Shown here: positions 7,201 to 7,734 of the stretch, one piece after another
How positions within the stretch are numbered: position 1 is the first letter of the stretch
How the letters are laid out: every line of letters begins with the position of its first letter
Source: JBEVMS01 sp040508515
GTDB taxonomy: Bacteria > Pseudomonadota > Gammaproteobacteria > Xanthomonadales > Rhodanobacteraceae
Direction of reading: 5' to 3'
DNA: 7,734 nucleotides
Assembly: GCA_040508515.1 (NCBI GenBank)
Contig: JBEVMS010000192.1
Location: 1-7,734 of the forward strand
The notes under the pieces: generated by a model
Database searches by the model: none
What the model was told of the DNA's origin: nothing
Seen by the model: the letters and a program-made list of their open reading frames with translations, nothing else
Program-made: the position numbers and the translations under genes

Positions 7201-7408
7201 GTGCGGGTTCCATCGCAATCACCGTATCTTGCGGCGCAGGAGCGTACTGTTGATCTCGGGCTGGAGATTCAGAAGATTCACGCGACACAACCATTCCGGC
7301 CACCGCGTCGCCTAAACGGGCTCCGCCACCGGTCTCTTCTGCCAGCTATCGGTCGGCATCGAACGCCTGATGAAGATCGTATTGCCGATGATCGGCCAAC
7401 GGGAATGG
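7201..7408 (+). pseudogene. Possible decayed gene fragment, frame-shifted
   Basis: Two neighbouring frames each hold a protein-like stretch. From 7201 the first frame reads YLAAQERTVDLGLEIQKIHA and then QPFRPPR up to about 7310. After a stop in the other frame at 7313-7315, that frame reads SATGLFCQLSVGIERLMKIV at 7322-7381, which looks like an amphipathic helix of a real protein. Joining the two needs one frameshift near 7316, and the sequence ends without domain features. The reading frame has no ribosome site. I do not recognise the family. It may also be coincidence in GC-rich DNA. Confidence 0.28.
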
Positions 7409-7440
7409 CAGATGCACGGTTCTGTTAATTTTATTTTATG

Positions 7441-7454
7441 GCCGTCTGGACGGC
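7441..7454. terminator. GC-rich hairpin after the isomerase stop, possible terminator
   Basis: GCCGTC (7441-7446) and GACGGC (7449-7454) are perfect inverted arms around TG; in RNA the stem would have five pairs and a four-base loop. It lies four bases past the minus-strand stop of the isomerase. On that strand the following bases are A-rich, not a U-tract, while on the plus strand a short TTTAT follows. It therefore fits a weak plus-strand terminator better than a minus-strand one. Confidence 0.35.
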
Positions 7455-7458
7455 TTTA

Positions 7459-7734
7459 TCAGAGACGCCGGCTCGGAATAGTGATGCTGCACAGGTCGAT
7501 CTTACCGGCCGGTACGGCGTAAAAGGCATCGCGGCGGTTGCGCTTGGCCTCGATCAGTGCGGTGAAGGTGGCGCTGTCGGTGCGCAGCACCTGTAGCTTC
7601 TCGCGTTGCGCCATTGGCAGATCGGCCGCAAGCACCGCGCGGGAGATGGTGATCTGTTCGGATGGCTTGGCGTAAAAGCCCAGTGGCTCGGGGCCACGCG
7701 GCAGACCCGACAGCAGCGGCATGCCTTCGATCAC
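7459..7734 (-). CDS. Probable cyclophilin-type peptidylprolyl isomerase, C-terminal part (cut by window edge)
   Basis: Only the last 91 residues are inside the window; the frame is open at 7734 and the stop TGA is at 7461-7459. The visible GTG at 7734 is most likely an internal valine. The start of the fragment, VIEGMPLLSGLPRG, matches the end of the cyclophilin fold, where the family has V-x-E-G-M-x-x-(V/L) before the last strand. The rest is a charged extension of about 70 residues with LQVLRTDSATF, IEAKRNRRDAF and a final KIDLCSITIP, which I recall from the longer periplasmic cyclophilins of xanthomonad-like bacteria. Those enzymes catalyse proline cis/trans isomerisation during folding of exported proteins. 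The catalytic Arg region and any signal peptide are outside the window, so activity and location cannot be judged. Confidence 0.62.
   Translation of the reverse strand: MIEGMPLLSGLPRGPEPLGFYAKPSEQITISRAVLAADLPMAQREKLQVLRTDSATFTALIEAKRNRRDAFYAVPAGKIDLCSITIPSRRL

Larger units (their letters stand above)
7075..7458. other. Intergenic stretch without an intact gene
   Basis: The stretch is more AT-rich than its neighbours, especially at 7110-7190 and 7420-7440. It holds the long inverted repeat at 7118-7147, a possible two-frame gene remnant at about 7201-7408 and a GC hairpin at 7441-7454. TATA-rich patches at 7140-7152 and 7173-7180 could be promoter elements, but no well-spaced -35 accompanies them. 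Confidence 0.6.

Noticed and set aside
1..7734. CRISPR array, tRNA, rRNA or complete insertion sequence
   Set aside because: I saw no regularly spaced direct repeats, no tRNA-like cloverleaf, no rRNA segments and no transposase motifs.

Overview
The window is high-GC, gene-dense bacterial DNA. The protein types point to a gammaproteobacterium of the Xanthomonadales/Lysobacterales, perhaps the Rhodanobacteraceae. This is an inference from how closely the ester hydrolase follows my recollection of the Xanthomonas citri enzyme, and from codon use; no 16S or other marker is present.

Layout from left to right. Positions 1-105 are a short leader that may hold the tail of an unseen upstream gene. 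106-2013 (+) encodes a complete fused ABC exporter (membrane domain plus ATPase). It converges on 2096-4072 (-), a secreted alpha-amino acid ester hydrolase (AEH) of the CocE/NonD (S15-like) superfamily. A strong GC-rich hairpin lies in the 82-bp gap between them. A 278-bp divergent intergenic region (4073-4350) separates the hydrolase from 4351-7020 (+), a secreted M1-family zinc aminopeptidase that ends at a clear intrinsic terminator (7043-7074). The 7075-7458 stretch has no intact gene. It holds a long inverted repeat, a possible decayed gene fragment in two frames, and a GC hairpin. The right edge (7459-7734, -) is the C-terminal part of a probable cyclophilin-type peptidylprolyl isomerase, cut by the window end.

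How they may work together: the hydrolase and the aminopeptidase are both predicted to be exported, both act on substrates with a free alpha-amino group, and they are transcribed divergently from one shared region. This suggests, without proving, co-regulated handling of peptides or amino-acid derivatives in the periplasm or outside the cell. The ABC exporter is convergent and is not obviously part of that unit.

I found no CRISPR array, tRNA, rRNA, complete insertion sequence or convincing new multi-gene system. The points most worth checking are the complete AEH active site with an altered acidic loop, the variant AAMEN exopeptidase motif in the M1 enzyme, the inverted repeats in the two intergenic regions, and the two-frame remnant near 7201-7408.
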